Below are positions 1 to 9,199 of a DNA stretch of 64,000 nucleotides, in pieces (position 1 is the stretch's first letter; each line of letters starts with the position of its first letter). The stretch is from Flavobacteriaceae bacterium (GTDB lineage: Bacteria > Bacteroidota > Bacteroidia > Flavobacteriales > Flavobacteriaceae). The notes beneath the pieces are model-generated. The model worked only from the letters and a program-made list of their open reading frames with translations, searched no databases and had not been told where the DNA came from. The stretch is taken from assembly GCA_947453195.1 (NCBI GenBank), contig CANGFO010000005.1, forward strand, positions 62,001-126,000, in the 5' to 3' direction. Both the position numbers and the translations under genes were made by a program.

Positions 1-679
1 CGAAGATGCGGCACAAGCCATAGATAGCTATTTCATTTTTAAAGATGGTACCAAAAAAGCGTTAGGATCTATTGGCCATTTGGCAGCTTTTTCATTCCAT
101 GAAACTAAAAATATTATTTCTGGAGAAGGAGGGATGTTGGCAATTAACGATGCAAAATTCATCCACAGAGCCGAAATAATTTGGGAAAAAGGAACCAATA
201 GAGCCGAATTTTTTAGAGGTGAAATAAATAAATACGGTTGGGTTGATACCGGATCTTCTTTTTTACCATCAGAAATAATTTCTGCTTTTTTATGGGCACA
301 ACTGGAACAGTTGGATTTTATTCAAAATAGGAGAAAAGAGCTGTGGAATTTATATTATAAATTACTAAAACCCCATGAGAATTTAGGATTTAAGATTGTT
401 GAAATCCCTAATTTTGCTACCAATAATGCTCATATGTTTTTTATTGTCTTTGATAGTTTAGAAAAAAGAACGAAATGTATTGAAAAGCTAAAAAACAATA
501 GCGTTATGGCGGTTTTCCACTATTTAAGTTTACATAAAAGTGATTATTACAAAGATAAATATTCTGGCGAAGAACTTATTTGGAGTGATCATTATACCGA
601 TAGATTGCTGCGATTGCCAATGTATTTTGAATTGACTGAGTCAGACATTAATAAAATTGTTACTTTAATAACTGAATAA
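1..679 (+). CDS. wecE: dTDP-4-amino-4,6-dideoxygalactose transaminase, 5'-truncated
   Basis: PLP-dependent sugar aminotransferase of the DegT/DnrJ/EryC1 fold. It would convert dTDP-4-keto-6-deoxyglucose to dTDP-Fuc4N in the cytosol. The reading frame is open from base 2, so the N-terminal part lies outside the window. Visible are an EDAAQA segment (the PLP-phosphate/pyridine region of this family) and FSFHETKN, whose Lys should form the Schiff base, followed by a GEGG turn. The FHETKN variant is typical of the WecE/RffA branch rather than of general DegT enzymes. It sits 3 bases before a wecF-like gene, the transferase that uses the acetylated product, which supports the assignment. The acetyltransferase (WecD-like) would have to be upstream. 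Confidence 0.85.
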   Translation, partial: EDAAQAIDSYFIFKDGTKKALGSIGHLAAFSFHETKNIISGEGGMLAINDAKFIHRAEIIWEKGTNRAEFFRGEINKYGWVDTGSSFLPSEIISAFLWAQLEQLDFIQNRRKELWNLYYKLLKPHENLGFKIVEIPNFATNNAHMFFIVFDSLEKRTKCIEKLKNNSVMAVFHYLSLHKSDYYKDKYSGEELIWSDHYTDRLLRLPMYFELTESDINKIVTLITE

Positions 680-682
680 TTT

Positions 683-1861
683 ATGAATTATCATATCATG
701 ATTGACGATAAGTTCATAGATGGATTTATTGATGACGCCGAAAAAGTTTCCCCTAGTAGCACTAATGTTTATTTTGTTAATGGGAAAAAAGAGGATTCAA
801 GATATGTTAAGAATGCAATTGCGAAATGGATACGTTTTAGTGATCAAGAATTCCTATCGATTATTAAAAATGCAACTAAAAATGATAAAGTAATTGTTCA
901 TTGGTATGATTTAAAAACTGGTCAATTTCTTTTAGAAAATTTGCAAAGTGAAGTGCCATTATATGTTGCCCTATGGGGAGGCGAATTTTATGAAGACCCA
1001 TATTTATACCATATGGATTGGATTCATGATAAATTGACTTTAGATTTTGTGAAAAGCAACAATATTGTTCCTGATAAATACAATAGAAGACCCCATTTGT
1101 TTTTTAAGAAAATTTGGTTAAAACTGAATTACAAGTCAAAAGCTAAAAAGCAATTTGAAGAAAAAATAAAAACAATAAAAAGAATCGATAAATTATTGTT
1201 ACCTAAAAATAACGAATATGAAGTTGAACTGATTAAAAAAATATACGGACTTGAAAAATTAGATTTTGCTGATTTTAATTATGATCAAAATGTAGATTTG
1301 GCCAGTGTTAATGCAATAGAAAATTCATCAGTTAATAAAGATGAAATAGTCATACAAATTGGTAATTCGGCAACAGAAAGTAACAACCATGCCGACGCAT
1401 TATTTTTATTAAGTAAGTTTAAATCCAACACGATTAAGTTGGTTTTACCAATGGCTTATGGCAATGTAAAATACAGTTCATTTGTAAAAAAGCACGGTGC
1501 ATTTTTTTTTAATACTAAGATCGAGTATGTTGAGAATTTTGTTCCAAGGGCCGAATACATTACTAAGTTAAAGGAAACAAATGTATGCATAATGTATCAT
1601 AATAGACAACAAGCATTCGGAAACTGTATTCCGCTTTTAATGCTTGGGAAGAAATTATTTTTGAAGAAAGAAAATTCACTTTTTGTGTTTTTTCAATCAA
1701 TTGGAGTGACTGTTTTTGATGCAAATGAGATTGATACTATGAGTTTTGAAGAATTTTGCAAACCGTTAGCAGAAAATCAAAAAAATCAGAATAAAATTAT
1801 ACTACAAGGATTGTTTTCAGAAGAAAAACGATTGCAATATTTAAGAGAAATAGTAAATTAA
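683..1861 (+). CDS. wecF: TDP-Fuc4NAc:lipid-linked-intermediate Fuc4NAc transferase (GT56)
   Basis: Predicted cytoplasmic glycosyltransferase of family GT56 (WecF/RffT). In enterobacteria this family adds Fuc4NAc to lipid II of enterobacterial common antigen. Seen: WGGEFYED at about residues 98-105, IGNSATESNNHADAL at about 226-240 (matching the family GNS...SNNH motif) and LPMAYG at 255-260, with HNRQQAFGN near 306. The 392-residue length is somewhat above the enterobacterial enzyme. The pairing with wecE is what one expects for Fuc4NAc use. The acceptor in a Flavobacterium is unlikely to be true ECA; an O-antigen or other lipid-linked glycan is more plausible (inference). Confidence 0.83.
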   Translation: MNYHIMIDDKFIDGFIDDAEKVSPSSTNVYFVNGKKEDSRYVKNAIAKWIRFSDQEFLSIIKNATKNDKVIVHWYDLKTGQFLLENLQSEVPLYVALWGGEFYEDPYLYHMDWIHDKLTLDFVKSNNIVPDKYNRRPHLFFKKIWLKLNYKSKAKKQFEEKIKTIKRIDKLLLPKNNEYEVELIKKIYGLEKLDFADFNYDQNVDLASVNAIENSSVNKDEIVIQIGNSATESNNHADALFLLSKFKSNTIKLVLPMAYGNVKYSSFVKKHGAFFFNTKIEYVENFVPRAEYITKLKETNVCIMYHNRQQAFGNCIPLLMLGKKLFLKKENSLFVFFQSIGVTVFDANEIDTMSFEEFCKPLAENQKNQNKIILQGLFSEEKRLQYLREIVN

Positions 1862-1865
1862 AGAT

Positions 1866-2855
1866 ATGAAATTAGCACCAATTGTATTATTTACTTATAA
1901 TAGACCTAAACATACCCAAAACGTATTGAATTCATTAGCCAATTGCAATGAAGCTAAAGACAGTGTATTGTATGTGTTTTGTGATGGTGCCAAAGCAAAT
2001 TGTGACGTAAATGGTTTAAATAAAATTGAAGAAGTTAGAAAAATTGTTTCTGCTGAAAACAGATTTAAGCAAGTATTACTTACAATTCAAGAGCAAAATA
2101 AAGGTTTAGCAAATTCGATAATTGACGGGGTCACTAAAGTAGTTAACGAGCACGGAAAGGTGATAGTTTTAGAAGATGATTTAGTGTTCTCTCCTTATTT
2201 TTTGAATTACATGAATGACTCTTTAAATCGTTATGAAGCGGATAAACGAGTTGGTGAAATTGGTGCTTGTAATTTCTTTGCCAATGGTTCAAAGTTTCCA
2301 AAAGCTTTTTTCGCAAACATGCCCGATACTTGGGGATGGGCAACCTGGAAAGACCGTTGGGAACATTTTAATTCGGATGCAGTTTTTTTGTATAAAGAAT
2401 TAGAAAAAAAACAATTAATGTATACTTTCAATACCCACGGATCTTATGATATGGAGGGAATGCTTCAAGATCAAATTTTTGGCAAAGTAGATTCTTGGGC
2501 AATTCGTTGGCAAGCCATTATGGTTTTAAATAATTGGTTGTGTTTGTATTCTAATCCTGCTTTTTCTAATCATATCGATTCAGTTGATGCAACTCATGCA
2601 AAAATTAATGTAATTCCGCCATTACAACTTGAACAACCAAATTTTGAAACAGTTGATGTTGTGGAAATTCCTGAAGTAATTGCAGCGCTAAAAAAAGGAT
2701 ATGCGGGTAAAAGTGATTATTTTGGAAATTTTAAATCAAAATACATCAAAAAGAAAATCGGAAAAATTATTAAAAAAGTACTTTTGTTTTTGATTCCGTT
2801 TGGAATTGTAACACTATTTAAAAAAGACAGGAGTAAAAGTAAAAATCTGGATTAA
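1866..2855 (+). CDS. glycosyltransferase, GT2/GNT-I-like fold
   Basis: Nucleotide-sugar transferase of the type often annotated as HlpA-like or sugar transferase. The N-terminus LAPIVLFTYNRP is a typical GT-A beta-alpha start. LEDDLVFSPYFL near residue 103 holds an EDD metal/nucleotide-binding motif as in GNT-I relatives. TWGWATWKDRW near 158 is a strong signature of this subgroup, which is common in Bacteroidota glycan loci. The C-terminus is basic and hydrophobic, possibly for membrane association. The stop overlaps the next start by one base (TAATG), so the two are probably translationally coupled. Donor and acceptor sugars cannot be read from sequence. Confidence 0.75.
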   Translation: MKLAPIVLFTYNRPKHTQNVLNSLANCNEAKDSVLYVFCDGAKANCDVNGLNKIEEVRKIVSAENRFKQVLLTIQEQNKGLANSIIDGVTKVVNEHGKVIVLEDDLVFSPYFLNYMNDSLNRYEADKRVGEIGACNFFANGSKFPKAFFANMPDTWGWATWKDRWEHFNSDAVFLYKELEKKQLMYTFNTHGSYDMEGMLQDQIFGKVDSWAIRWQAIMVLNNWLCLYSNPAFSNHIDSVDATHAKINVIPPLQLEQPNFETVDVVEIPEVIAALKKGYAGKSDYFGNFKSKYIKKKIGKIIKKVLLFLIPFGIVTLFKKDRSKSKNLD

Positions 2856-3883
2856 TGCTACACCTAACTACATTTTTCGATAAAAATTACCTTTCTCGCG
2901 GATTGGTATTATATAATTCGCTTAAAGAATATACTTCCCAATTTGAATTGTATATTCTTTGTTTGGATGATTTTACAAGAGAGTATTTTGAGGAAAATAA
3001 AATTGATTTTCCAGAAGTCAAAACGCTTCAATTGTCGGATATAGAAGCAAATGATGCCGAATTGGCCATAGCAAAATCGAATAGAAGTAAAATCGAATAT
3101 TATTTTACTTTAAGTCCGTGTTTGCCATTGTATTTATTGAAAAAGTACAATTTGCCGCATATATGTTCGCTTGATGCAGACATTTTGTTTTTAAATTCTC
3201 CTAAATCACTTTTTGATCAATTAAATGATTTTTCAATTGTAATTACACCACATAAATTTTCTAAAGAAATTACCCATTTAAGTGAATTTGGCTTGTATAA
3301 TGTCAGCTTTCAAATTTTTAAAAATAACGAAACTGGATTGGCTTGTTTGCAAAAATGGAAAGAAGAATGTATTGAGTTTTGCGGCGATGAATACGATAAA
3401 GTGAACGATCGATTTGCCGATCAGAAATATCTTGACAATTGGTTAACTTTGTATCCTAATGAAGTTTTGGTTTTGAATGATGCTGTTAGTGGGGTAGCTC
3501 CTTGGAATTTGAATAATTATACTATCGAAAAAAGAGGAAATCATTATTTTTCTAATAACGAACAGATGATTTTTTATCATTTTCATCATTTCAAAATTTT
3601 TAATAAGTGTTGGGCTTCCAATGGTTTTAATGAATATAAAGCCGCTACTCAAAAAGGAGTTGATGCATTGTATTTAGATTATTGGAATAGAATAGATGCT
3701 TTTAATAATCAATTTGCTATTGTAAAAGAGGATTCAACTCGTTATAAAACATCGTCTAAGTTGTTGCCCAAATTGTTAAAAGAAAAAGTAGTTTATAAAC
3801 GAAAAAATGATATTTTAGAACATAAGAGTTTTACATTTGTGCCTAAATTCATTCGAAAATTAATTATAAAAAGGTATGCCTAA
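2855..3883 (+). CDS. glycosyltransferase, GT8-like
   Basis: Predicted GT-A fold transferase. The N-terminal segment LTTFFDKNYLSRGLVLYNSL resembles GT8 starts. SLDADILFL at residues 105-113 carries the DxD metal/nucleotide-sugar motif (D107, D109). A later YHFHHFK segment near 249 could supply the second metal-binding His seen in such enzymes. No membrane span is evident, so it is presumably cytosolic or peripheral. It overlaps the upstream gene by 1 base and the downstream fdtA-like gene by 8, placing it firmly in the glycan operon. The substrate is unknown. Confidence 0.7.
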   Translation: MLHLTTFFDKNYLSRGLVLYNSLKEYTSQFELYILCLDDFTREYFEENKIDFPEVKTLQLSDIEANDAELAIAKSNRSKIEYYFTLSPCLPLYLLKKYNLPHICSLDADILFLNSPKSLFDQLNDFSIVITPHKFSKEITHLSEFGLYNVSFQIFKNNETGLACLQKWKEECIEFCGDEYDKVNDRFADQKYLDNWLTLYPNEVLVLNDAVSGVAPWNLNNYTIEKRGNHYFSNNEQMIFYHFHHFKIFNKCWASNGFNEYKAATQKGVDALYLDYWNRIDAFNNQFAIVKEDSTRYKTSSKLLPKLLKEKVVYKRKNDILEHKSFTFVPKFIRKLIIKRYA

Positions 3884-4241
3884 ATTAATTCACATAAAGT
3901 CATTTCATGAATCTCGAGGTTCGCTTACGGTTCTAGAAAAAAACATCCCTTTTGATATTAAAAGGGTTTTTTACATTTATAATGTTGATGATTCAGTTCG
4001 TGGAAAACACAGGCATCACAAAACGATACAAGCTGCAATTTGTATTCACGGTTCTTGTAAAATCGCAAATGATGACGGTGCTAATCTGGAGGAATTTACT
4101 TTAGATCATCCCGAAAAATGTTTGTTTCTTTATCCAGAAGATTATCATTCTATGCATAGCTTTTCTAAAGATGCTGTGTTATTGGTATTAGCATCAGAGT
4201 ATTACGATCCAAATGACTATATTTATGAGCCATACAGATAA
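3876..4241 (+). CDS. fdtA: dTDP-4-keto-6-deoxyglucose 3,4-ketoisomerase (FdtA/WxcM-like cupin)
   Basis: Small single-domain cupin of 121 residues, matching the usual size of sugar 3,4-ketoisomerases. Residues 42-49 read RGKHRHHK, the expected active-site motif (RGxHxHxK), followed by Q52. The GSLTVLE and FDIKRVFYI segments are also typical. It would convert dTDP-4-keto-6-deoxyglucose to the 3-keto isomer for the aminotransferase that follows immediately. It overlaps both neighbours, consistent with co-translation. Whether the product is the galacto (Fuc3N, FdtA) or gluco (Qui3N) epimer cannot be decided without structure-guided comparison, so the symbol indicates the family only. Confidence 0.82.
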   Translation: MPKLIHIKSFHESRGSLTVLEKNIPFDIKRVFYIYNVDDSVRGKHRHHKTIQAAICIHGSCKIANDDGANLEEFTLDHPEKCLFLYPEDYHSMHSFSKDAVLLVLASEYYDPNDYIYEPYR

Positions 4242-5334
4242 AATAATTCCCTACGAAAATCTCAATATTCTAAATAAAGAATTTGAGCCACTCTTTCAAG
4301 AAAAATTCAAAGCATTTTTAGATAAGGGTTGGTATATTTTAGGAAACGAAGTCAAAGTTTTTGAAGAAAATTTTGCACAATATTGCGGTACAAGTTATTG
4401 CATAGGTGTAGCAAATGGTTTGGATGCTTTAATTTTAGGGCTTCAAGTATTTGACTTCCCAAAAAAATCAGAAATTATAGTTCCTTCAAACACTTATATC
4501 GCAACTATACTAGCAATTATTAATGCGGGTCATATTCCTGTATTAGTGGAACCTGATATTAATACCTACAATATTAACCCCGAATTAATTGAGGCAAAAA
4601 TCACTTCCAATACCAAAGCCGTTATGATTGTTCATTTGTACGGACAAATTTGTCAAATGGATCAAATTATGGCTCTCGCGAATAAATATAATTTAGAAGT
4701 TATTGAAGATTGCGCGCAAGCACACGGAGCTACTTTTAATGGAAAAAAAGCGGGAAGTTTTGGTAATATTGGTGCGTTTAGTTTTTACCCAACAAAGAAT
4801 TTAGGGGCTTTAGGTGATGCAGGTGCAATTACAACTTCTGATATTAAGTTATATGAAAAGCTAAAAGCATTACGGAATTACGGTTCTGAAAAAAAATATT
4901 ACAATAAATATATCGGATTAAATTCGAGATTGGATGAGTTGCAAGCAGCATTTTTAAATGTAAAATTGAGTCATTTAGATAAAATTACCAATCATAAATT
5001 AAAGCTAGCAATAATGTATGATAACGGATTGACGAATAAAGTGATAAAGCCAATTTTCGCTTCTGATTATTCCCATGTTTATCATATTTATAATATCAGA
5101 ACGGATCAAAGAGATGAATTGAAATCCTATTTATTAGAAAACGGAATCAATACCGAAGTGCATTATCCTGTTTCGCCTAATAATCAAGAAGGTTACCAAG
5201 AGTATTTTGCTGGTACTGTTTATGCGATAAGTGAAGAAATTCATAAAACAACTTTGAGTTTACCAATATCTTATGCCACAAAAGAAGAAGAAGTAACAAT
5301 AATAATCGAGAAGATTAATAGTTTTTTCAAGTAA
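4225..5334 (+). CDS. fdtB: DegT/DnrJ/EryC1 aminotransferase (FdtB/QdtB-like)
   Basis: PLP-dependent aminotransferase that would aminate the 3-keto sugar made by the preceding cupin, giving dTDP-3-amino-3,6-dideoxyhexose. Seen: [11 protein letters not shown] (PLP Asp) and [18 protein letters not shown] with the Schiff-base Lys. IPYENL at the N-terminus is characteristic of the 3-aminotransferase clade. Two in-frame ATGs exist (4213 and 4225). I prefer 4225, which gives [13 protein letters not shown], about 369 residues, as usual for the family. It overlaps fdtA by 17 bases. No acetyltransferase follows directly, so N-acylation would be encoded elsewhere. Confidence 0.8.
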   Translation: MSHTDKIIPYENLNILNKEFEPLFQEKFKAFLDKGWYILGNEVKVFEENFAQYCGTSYCIGVANGLDALILGLQVFDFPKKSEIIVPSNTYIATILAIINAGHIPVLVEPDINTYNINPELIEAKITSNTKAVMIVHLYGQICQMDQIMALANKYNLEVIEDCAQAHGATFNGKKAGSFGNIGAFSFYPTKNLGALGDAGAITTSDIKLYEKLKALRNYGSEKKYYNKYIGLNSRLDELQAAFLNVKLSHLDKITNHKLKLAIMYDNGLTNKVIKPIFASDYSHVYHIYNIRTDQRDELKSYLLENGINTEVHYPVSPNNQEGYQEYFAGTVYAISEEIHKTTLSLPISYATKEEEVTIIIEKINSFFK

Positions 5335-5382
5335 TAAATCGGCATTTGTAATTAGGATTTTACAGTAATAATATAAATAGAG

Positions 5383-6204
5383 ATGGCAAAAATTTCGATA
5401 ATCACAATAAATTACAACGATAAAATTGGTTTAGATAAAACCATTAATAGTATTGTAAATCAAATGTATACTGATTTTGAATTTCTCATTATTGATGGAG
5501 GAAGCACGGATGGGAGTACAGCAGTGATTGAGCAAAATGCCAGTAAAATAAACTATTGGATATCCGAAAAAGATAGCGGTGTTTATAATGCTCAAAACAA
5601 AGGTATTAAAGCTGCAACTGGTGAATTTGTTATTTTCATGAATTCAGGCGATACATTTGTAGATAATCATGTTTTAGCAAATGTTGCTGGTGATTTAACT
5701 AATGAATTCGACATCTATTACGGCGATAATTATAAAATTAAAGCAGATAGATCAAAACGATTGAAAACCTATTCAGAAAAATTATCCTTTTCCTTTTTTT
5801 ACGGAAGTTGCATTAACCACCAATCCACATTTATTAGAAGAAATTTATTCGACAGATTTTTCTACTATAGCGAAGATTTGAAAATAGTTTCCGATTGGGA
5901 GTTTTTCATTTATGCTATTTGTAAAGAAAATGTTCCTTATAAATACCTAGCTAAGACCATTGCCAATTATGATTTTACAGGAATTTCTTCATTAGATAAA
6001 TATAAAAATAAAGTAATCGAAGAGCGATTGAGTGTAATGCAAAAATATTTCCCTGCTTTTGTAGACGATTATGTTCAAGTTTCGCAATTGAATTCCAAAC
6101 GTGTTCAACAAGTATTACATATTCAAAAACATCCTAATGCTTGGAAGATTTTAAAAGTAATTATTAGTATCGTTTTAGTATTTATTCCAAAAATTAAAAA
6201 ATGA
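5383..6204 (+). CDS. glycosyltransferase family 2
   Basis: GT2 inverting transferase. The N-terminus KISIITINYND is a standard GT2 start. LIIDGGSTDGST near residue 35 is the nucleotide-binding loop, and NSGD near 87 replaces the common DxD, as in the WcaA/colanic-acid-like subgroup. FYGSCINHQSTFIRR and SDWEFF are further subgroup features. The last 20 residues are hydrophobic and basic (VIISIVLVFIPKIKK), suggesting membrane association. It overlaps the next gene by 4 bases (ATGA). The sugar specificity is not predictable. Confidence 0.82.
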   Translation: MAKISIITINYNDKIGLDKTINSIVNQMYTDFEFLIIDGGSTDGSTAVIEQNASKINYWISEKDSGVYNAQNKGIKAATGEFVIFMNSGDTFVDNHVLANVAGDLTNEFDIYYGDNYKIKADRSKRLKTYSEKLSFSFFYGSCINHQSTFIRRNLFDRFFYYSEDLKIVSDWEFFIYAICKENVPYKYLAKTIANYDFTGISSLDKYKNKVIEERLSVMQKYFPAFVDDYVQVSQLNSKRVQQVLHIQKHPNAWKILKVIISIVLVFIPKIKK

Positions 6205-7067
6205 AAAAAATACATGTAGGTTTTTTATTGTCCTATGATTACGAGTTGTTAAAATTAGCTCTACCTCCTGTTTACAAAGCAGCTGACAGGATATTTTTAG
6301 CGCATGATAAAGATTTTAGGACTTGGAATGGCAAAAACTTTACGGTGGACCCCAATTTTTTTATATGGTTGAAAGAGTTTGACGTAGATCATAAAATAGA
6401 AATCTACACTGATAATTTTTATTTGCCTGAATTATCTACAATAGAAAACGATACCCGAGAGCGCACCATGCTTTCTGAAAAAATGGGAATTGGGAATTGG
6501 CTAATTCAAGTGGATAGTGATGAATATTTTATTGATTTTGAGAAATTTGTAAGTGATTTAAGAAAATTCGACCACTATTTAGATAATCCTGAAAAAAATA
6601 AAATTCAAATTGCTGCTTTTTGGCTCATCATTTATAAATATACTAATGAGGGAATTTTGTATGTAGACAAACCATTGAAAGCGGTATTTGCAACTAATTA
6701 TCCGAATTATAAATATGCAAGGAGAACCAATGAAAGAGTGATTTATACTAATAATTTGATTTTGCATGAATCGGTTTCGAGATCAGAAGCTGATTTAAGA
6801 TTTAAGTTGGAGAATTGGGGTCATAACAAAGACGTAAATAAAGATTTTTTAAATAAATGGGTTGCTGTTGATGAAACCAATTATATGAATTATGAAAATT
6901 TCTATTATATCGAGCCCGAGCGTTGGAAGAAATTAGAATATTTCCCAACCAAAAATATTTCTGAAATAAAAAATTATGCTAAAAACAAAAAATCATTACA
7001 CCTAGGTAAATCGAAATTGTTTTTTAGAAATTTCGGTCAATGGTTTAAATTTTTATTTAAAAAATAA
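6201..7067 (+). CDS. glycosyltransferase-like protein
   Basis: Probable GT-A transferase of 288 residues. Seen: an N-terminal KIHVGFLLSYDYELLKLALP segment and QVDSDEYF near residue 97, a plausible DxD (D98-S-D). A basic aromatic C-terminal tail, KLFFRNFGQWFKFLFKK, looks like an amphipathic membrane anchor. The overall arrangement resembles GT2-like proteins of capsule or LPS loci, but similarity to well-studied members is weak by eye. It overlaps the upstream gene by ATGA and is 5 bases from the downstream one. Acceptor and donor are unknown. Confidence 0.65.
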   Translation: MKKIHVGFLLSYDYELLKLALPPVYKAADRIFLAHDKDFRTWNGKNFTVDPNFFIWLKEFDVDHKIEIYTDNFYLPELSTIENDTRERTMLSEKMGIGNWLIQVDSDEYFIDFEKFVSDLRKFDHYLDNPEKNKIQIAAFWLIIYKYTNEGILYVDKPLKAVFATNYPNYKYARRTNERVIYTNNLILHESVSRSEADLRFKLENWGHNKDVNKDFLNKWVAVDETNYMNYENFYYIEPERWKKLEYFPTKNISEIKNYAKNKKSLHLGKSKLFFRNFGQWFKFLFKK

Positions 7068-7072
7068 GTACT

Positions 7073-8269
7073 ATGCCTACTTTTAAGAAGTTTTTTGAAT
7101 TACCCTTCTTTACGAAAAAAAAATACATAATCAGCATTTGGTTACTTATAGCAGTTGGATCTTCTATCAAGCAATATTTAACTAGAAATCCCGATAATTA
7201 CAATAATTACTCGATATACAAGAATGTGTTTTTTCATACGATTAATAAAATTTCTTTATATGCGACTTATCCGAATGAATATTTTGATCACAATCATTAC
7301 GGACCCATTTTCAGTATTGTCATAGCTCCTTTTGCAATACTACCTGATTGGTTAGGAATGACCCTGTGGAGTTTATTTAATGCTATAGTATTAATATATG
7401 CTATTAGTAAATTGCCATTAAAACAGGATCAAATTATTCTTATTCTGTGGATAGGAGCGCACGAATTTCTTACTACAATATTGAGTTATCAGTTTAATCC
7501 AATAATGACAGCAATTATTATTTTGTCTTATGTTTTAATAAAAGATAAAAAAGATTTTTGGGCTGCCATGCTAATTATGCTTGGTACTTTTGTGAAATTA
7601 TACGGAATTGTTGGCTTGGCATTCTTCTTTTTTTCGAAAGATAAAATCAAATTTATTGGGTCTTTATTTTTTTGGGGAATTGTATTTTTTATTTTACCCA
7701 TGTTAATTTCTTCTCCAGAATATATAATGCATACTTATGTTGAATGGTATGAAAGGTTGGTGGTGAAAAACAGTGAAAATGCCTCCTTAATTTCCATGCA
7801 AGACATTTCATTTATGGGTATGTTCAGAAGGATTTTACATAACCCAGAACTATCTAATCTTCCCTTTTTATTATTTGGATTAGTGTTATTTGCATTACCC
7901 TATTTAAAAATTATTTGTTATAAAAAAGAAAAATTCCAATTACTATTATTGTGTTCTGTTTTAATTTTTACTGTAATATTTAGTTCAGGATCTGAATCAC
8001 CAACTTATATTATTGCCTTTTTAGGAGTGGCAATATGGTTTGTCATACAAGAAAGACCTAGGTCAACCCGTGTTTTAATTTTATTTATATTTGCATTGAT
8101 ATTAACAAGTTTTTCGCCTTCAGATGTAATTCCTAAGTTTCTAAGAGAAAATTACATCATTCCTTATGCATTAAAAGCTTTACCGTGTGTGTTGATTTGG
8201 TTTAGTGTAATTTATGAATTGATTGTTTATAAACAAGTTGAAGAAGAAAATAAAATAGTCCACGAATAG
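7073..8269 (+). CDS. GT87-like (DUF2029) polytopic membrane glycosyltransferase
   Basis: Integral membrane protein of 398 residues with roughly ten hydrophobic segments from residue 20 to the end. The extracytoplasmic first loop and the YPNEYFDHNHYGPIFSIVIAP region fit the GT87/DUF2029 family, which transfers sugars from polyprenyl-phosphate donors on the outer leaflet. The neighbouring gene encodes a GtrB/ArnC-like enzyme that makes polyprenyl-phosphate sugars, so the two could form donor-maker and transferase. It directly abuts that gene with no intergenic base. The function is inferred from family and neighbourhood. Confidence 0.75.
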   Translation: MPTFKKFFELPFFTKKKYIISIWLLIAVGSSIKQYLTRNPDNYNNYSIYKNVFFHTINKISLYATYPNEYFDHNHYGPIFSIVIAPFAILPDWLGMTLWSLFNAIVLIYAISKLPLKQDQIILILWIGAHEFLTTILSYQFNPIMTAIIILSYVLIKDKKDFWAAMLIMLGTFVKLYGIVGLAFFFFSKDKIKFIGSLFFWGIVFFILPMLISSPEYIMHTYVEWYERLVVKNSENASLISMQDISFMGMFRRILHNPELSNLPFLLFGLVLFALPYLKIICYKKEKFQLLLLCSVLIFTVIFSSGSESPTYIIAFLGVAIWFVIQERPRSTRVLILFIFALILTSFSPSDVIPKFLRENYIIPYALKALPCVLIWFSVIYELIVYKQVEEENKIVHE

Positions 8270-9199
8270 ATGAGAAAAAAAATAGCAATAGTAATTCCTT
8301 CCTTTAATGAAGAAGGAAATATTGAAATTATGGCAAAATCTATAAAGGATACGATGCAGGTATTGCCTTATGACTATGAGTTGATTTTTGTTGATGATGG
8401 GAGCAGTGATAACACATTAGTAAAACTTAAAGAGCTGTCACAATCGTATGACAATCTATTTTTTGTTGAGCTTTCTAGAAACTTTGGGCATCAAAATGCT
8501 CTAAAAGCAGGTGTAGATATTGCTAATGCTAATGCAGTAATTACCATGGATGGCGATATGCAACATCCACCAGAATTAATCCCTGAATTGTTGAAAAAAT
8601 GGGAAGAGGGCTATGATGTAGTTTATACAAGACGCGAAGACGATAAAAGCAATTCCTATTTTAAAAGGAAAACATCTAAAGGTTTCTACAGTGTAATGAA
8701 TTATTTATCTGAAGTAAACTTTGAACCAGGTACAGCCGATTTTCGTTTAATGGATGAAAAAGTAGTTGCTGTATTCACAGACTTTTCAGAAAACGAACTC
8801 TTCATTCGTGGGTTAGTGAGTTGGCTTGGATTTAAACAATTTGCATTAGATTATGTTCCTGCTGAGCGATTCTCTGGTAAAAGTAAATATACCATGAAGA
8901 AAATGATGCGCTTTGCCATACAAGGTATTACATCATTTAGTACTCGTCCGCTTCATATTGCAATATTTCTGGGTGTAGGATTGTCTCTTTTCGCCTTTAT
9001 TTTTTACATCGGTTATGTGTTATATAGCATCTATTTTGGACATGTTATTTCAGGTTGGGCTTCTGTAATTAGTACAATTGTATTTTTTGGAGGACTTAAT
9101 CTAATTGTATTGGGAATTATCGGGATGTATATTGGAAAATTATTTATTCAATCAAAACAACGCCCAAATTATTTAATACGAAGTACCAATTACAAATGA
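8270..9199 (+). CDS. polyprenyl-phosphate glycosyltransferase (GtrB/ArnC/DPM1-like)
   Basis: GT2 enzyme of 309 residues with two C-terminal transmembrane helices (about 228-255 and 265-290), the GtrB/ArnC layout. Seen: IVIPSFNEEGNI, FVDDGSSDNT, the TMDGDMQHPPE motif near residue 94 carrying the metal-binding DxD, and RLMDEKV. It is expected to transfer a hexose from a nucleotide sugar to undecaprenyl phosphate on the cytoplasmic face, with the lipid-linked sugar then flipped and used by a GT-C transferase such as the preceding gene product. It overlaps the next gene by 4 bases (ATGA). Confidence 0.85.
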   Translation: MRKKIAIVIPSFNEEGNIEIMAKSIKDTMQVLPYDYELIFVDDGSSDNTLVKLKELSQSYDNLFFVELSRNFGHQNALKAGVDIANANAVITMDGDMQHPPELIPELLKKWEEGYDVVYTRREDDKSNSYFKRKTSKGFYSVMNYLSEVNFEPGTADFRLMDEKVVAVFTDFSENELFIRGLVSWLGFKQFALDYVPAERFSGKSKYTMKKMMRFAIQGITSFSTRPLHIAIFLGVGLSLFAFIFYIGYVLYSIYFGHVISGWASVISTIVFFGGLNLIVLGIIGMYIGKLFIQSKQRPNYLIRSTNYK

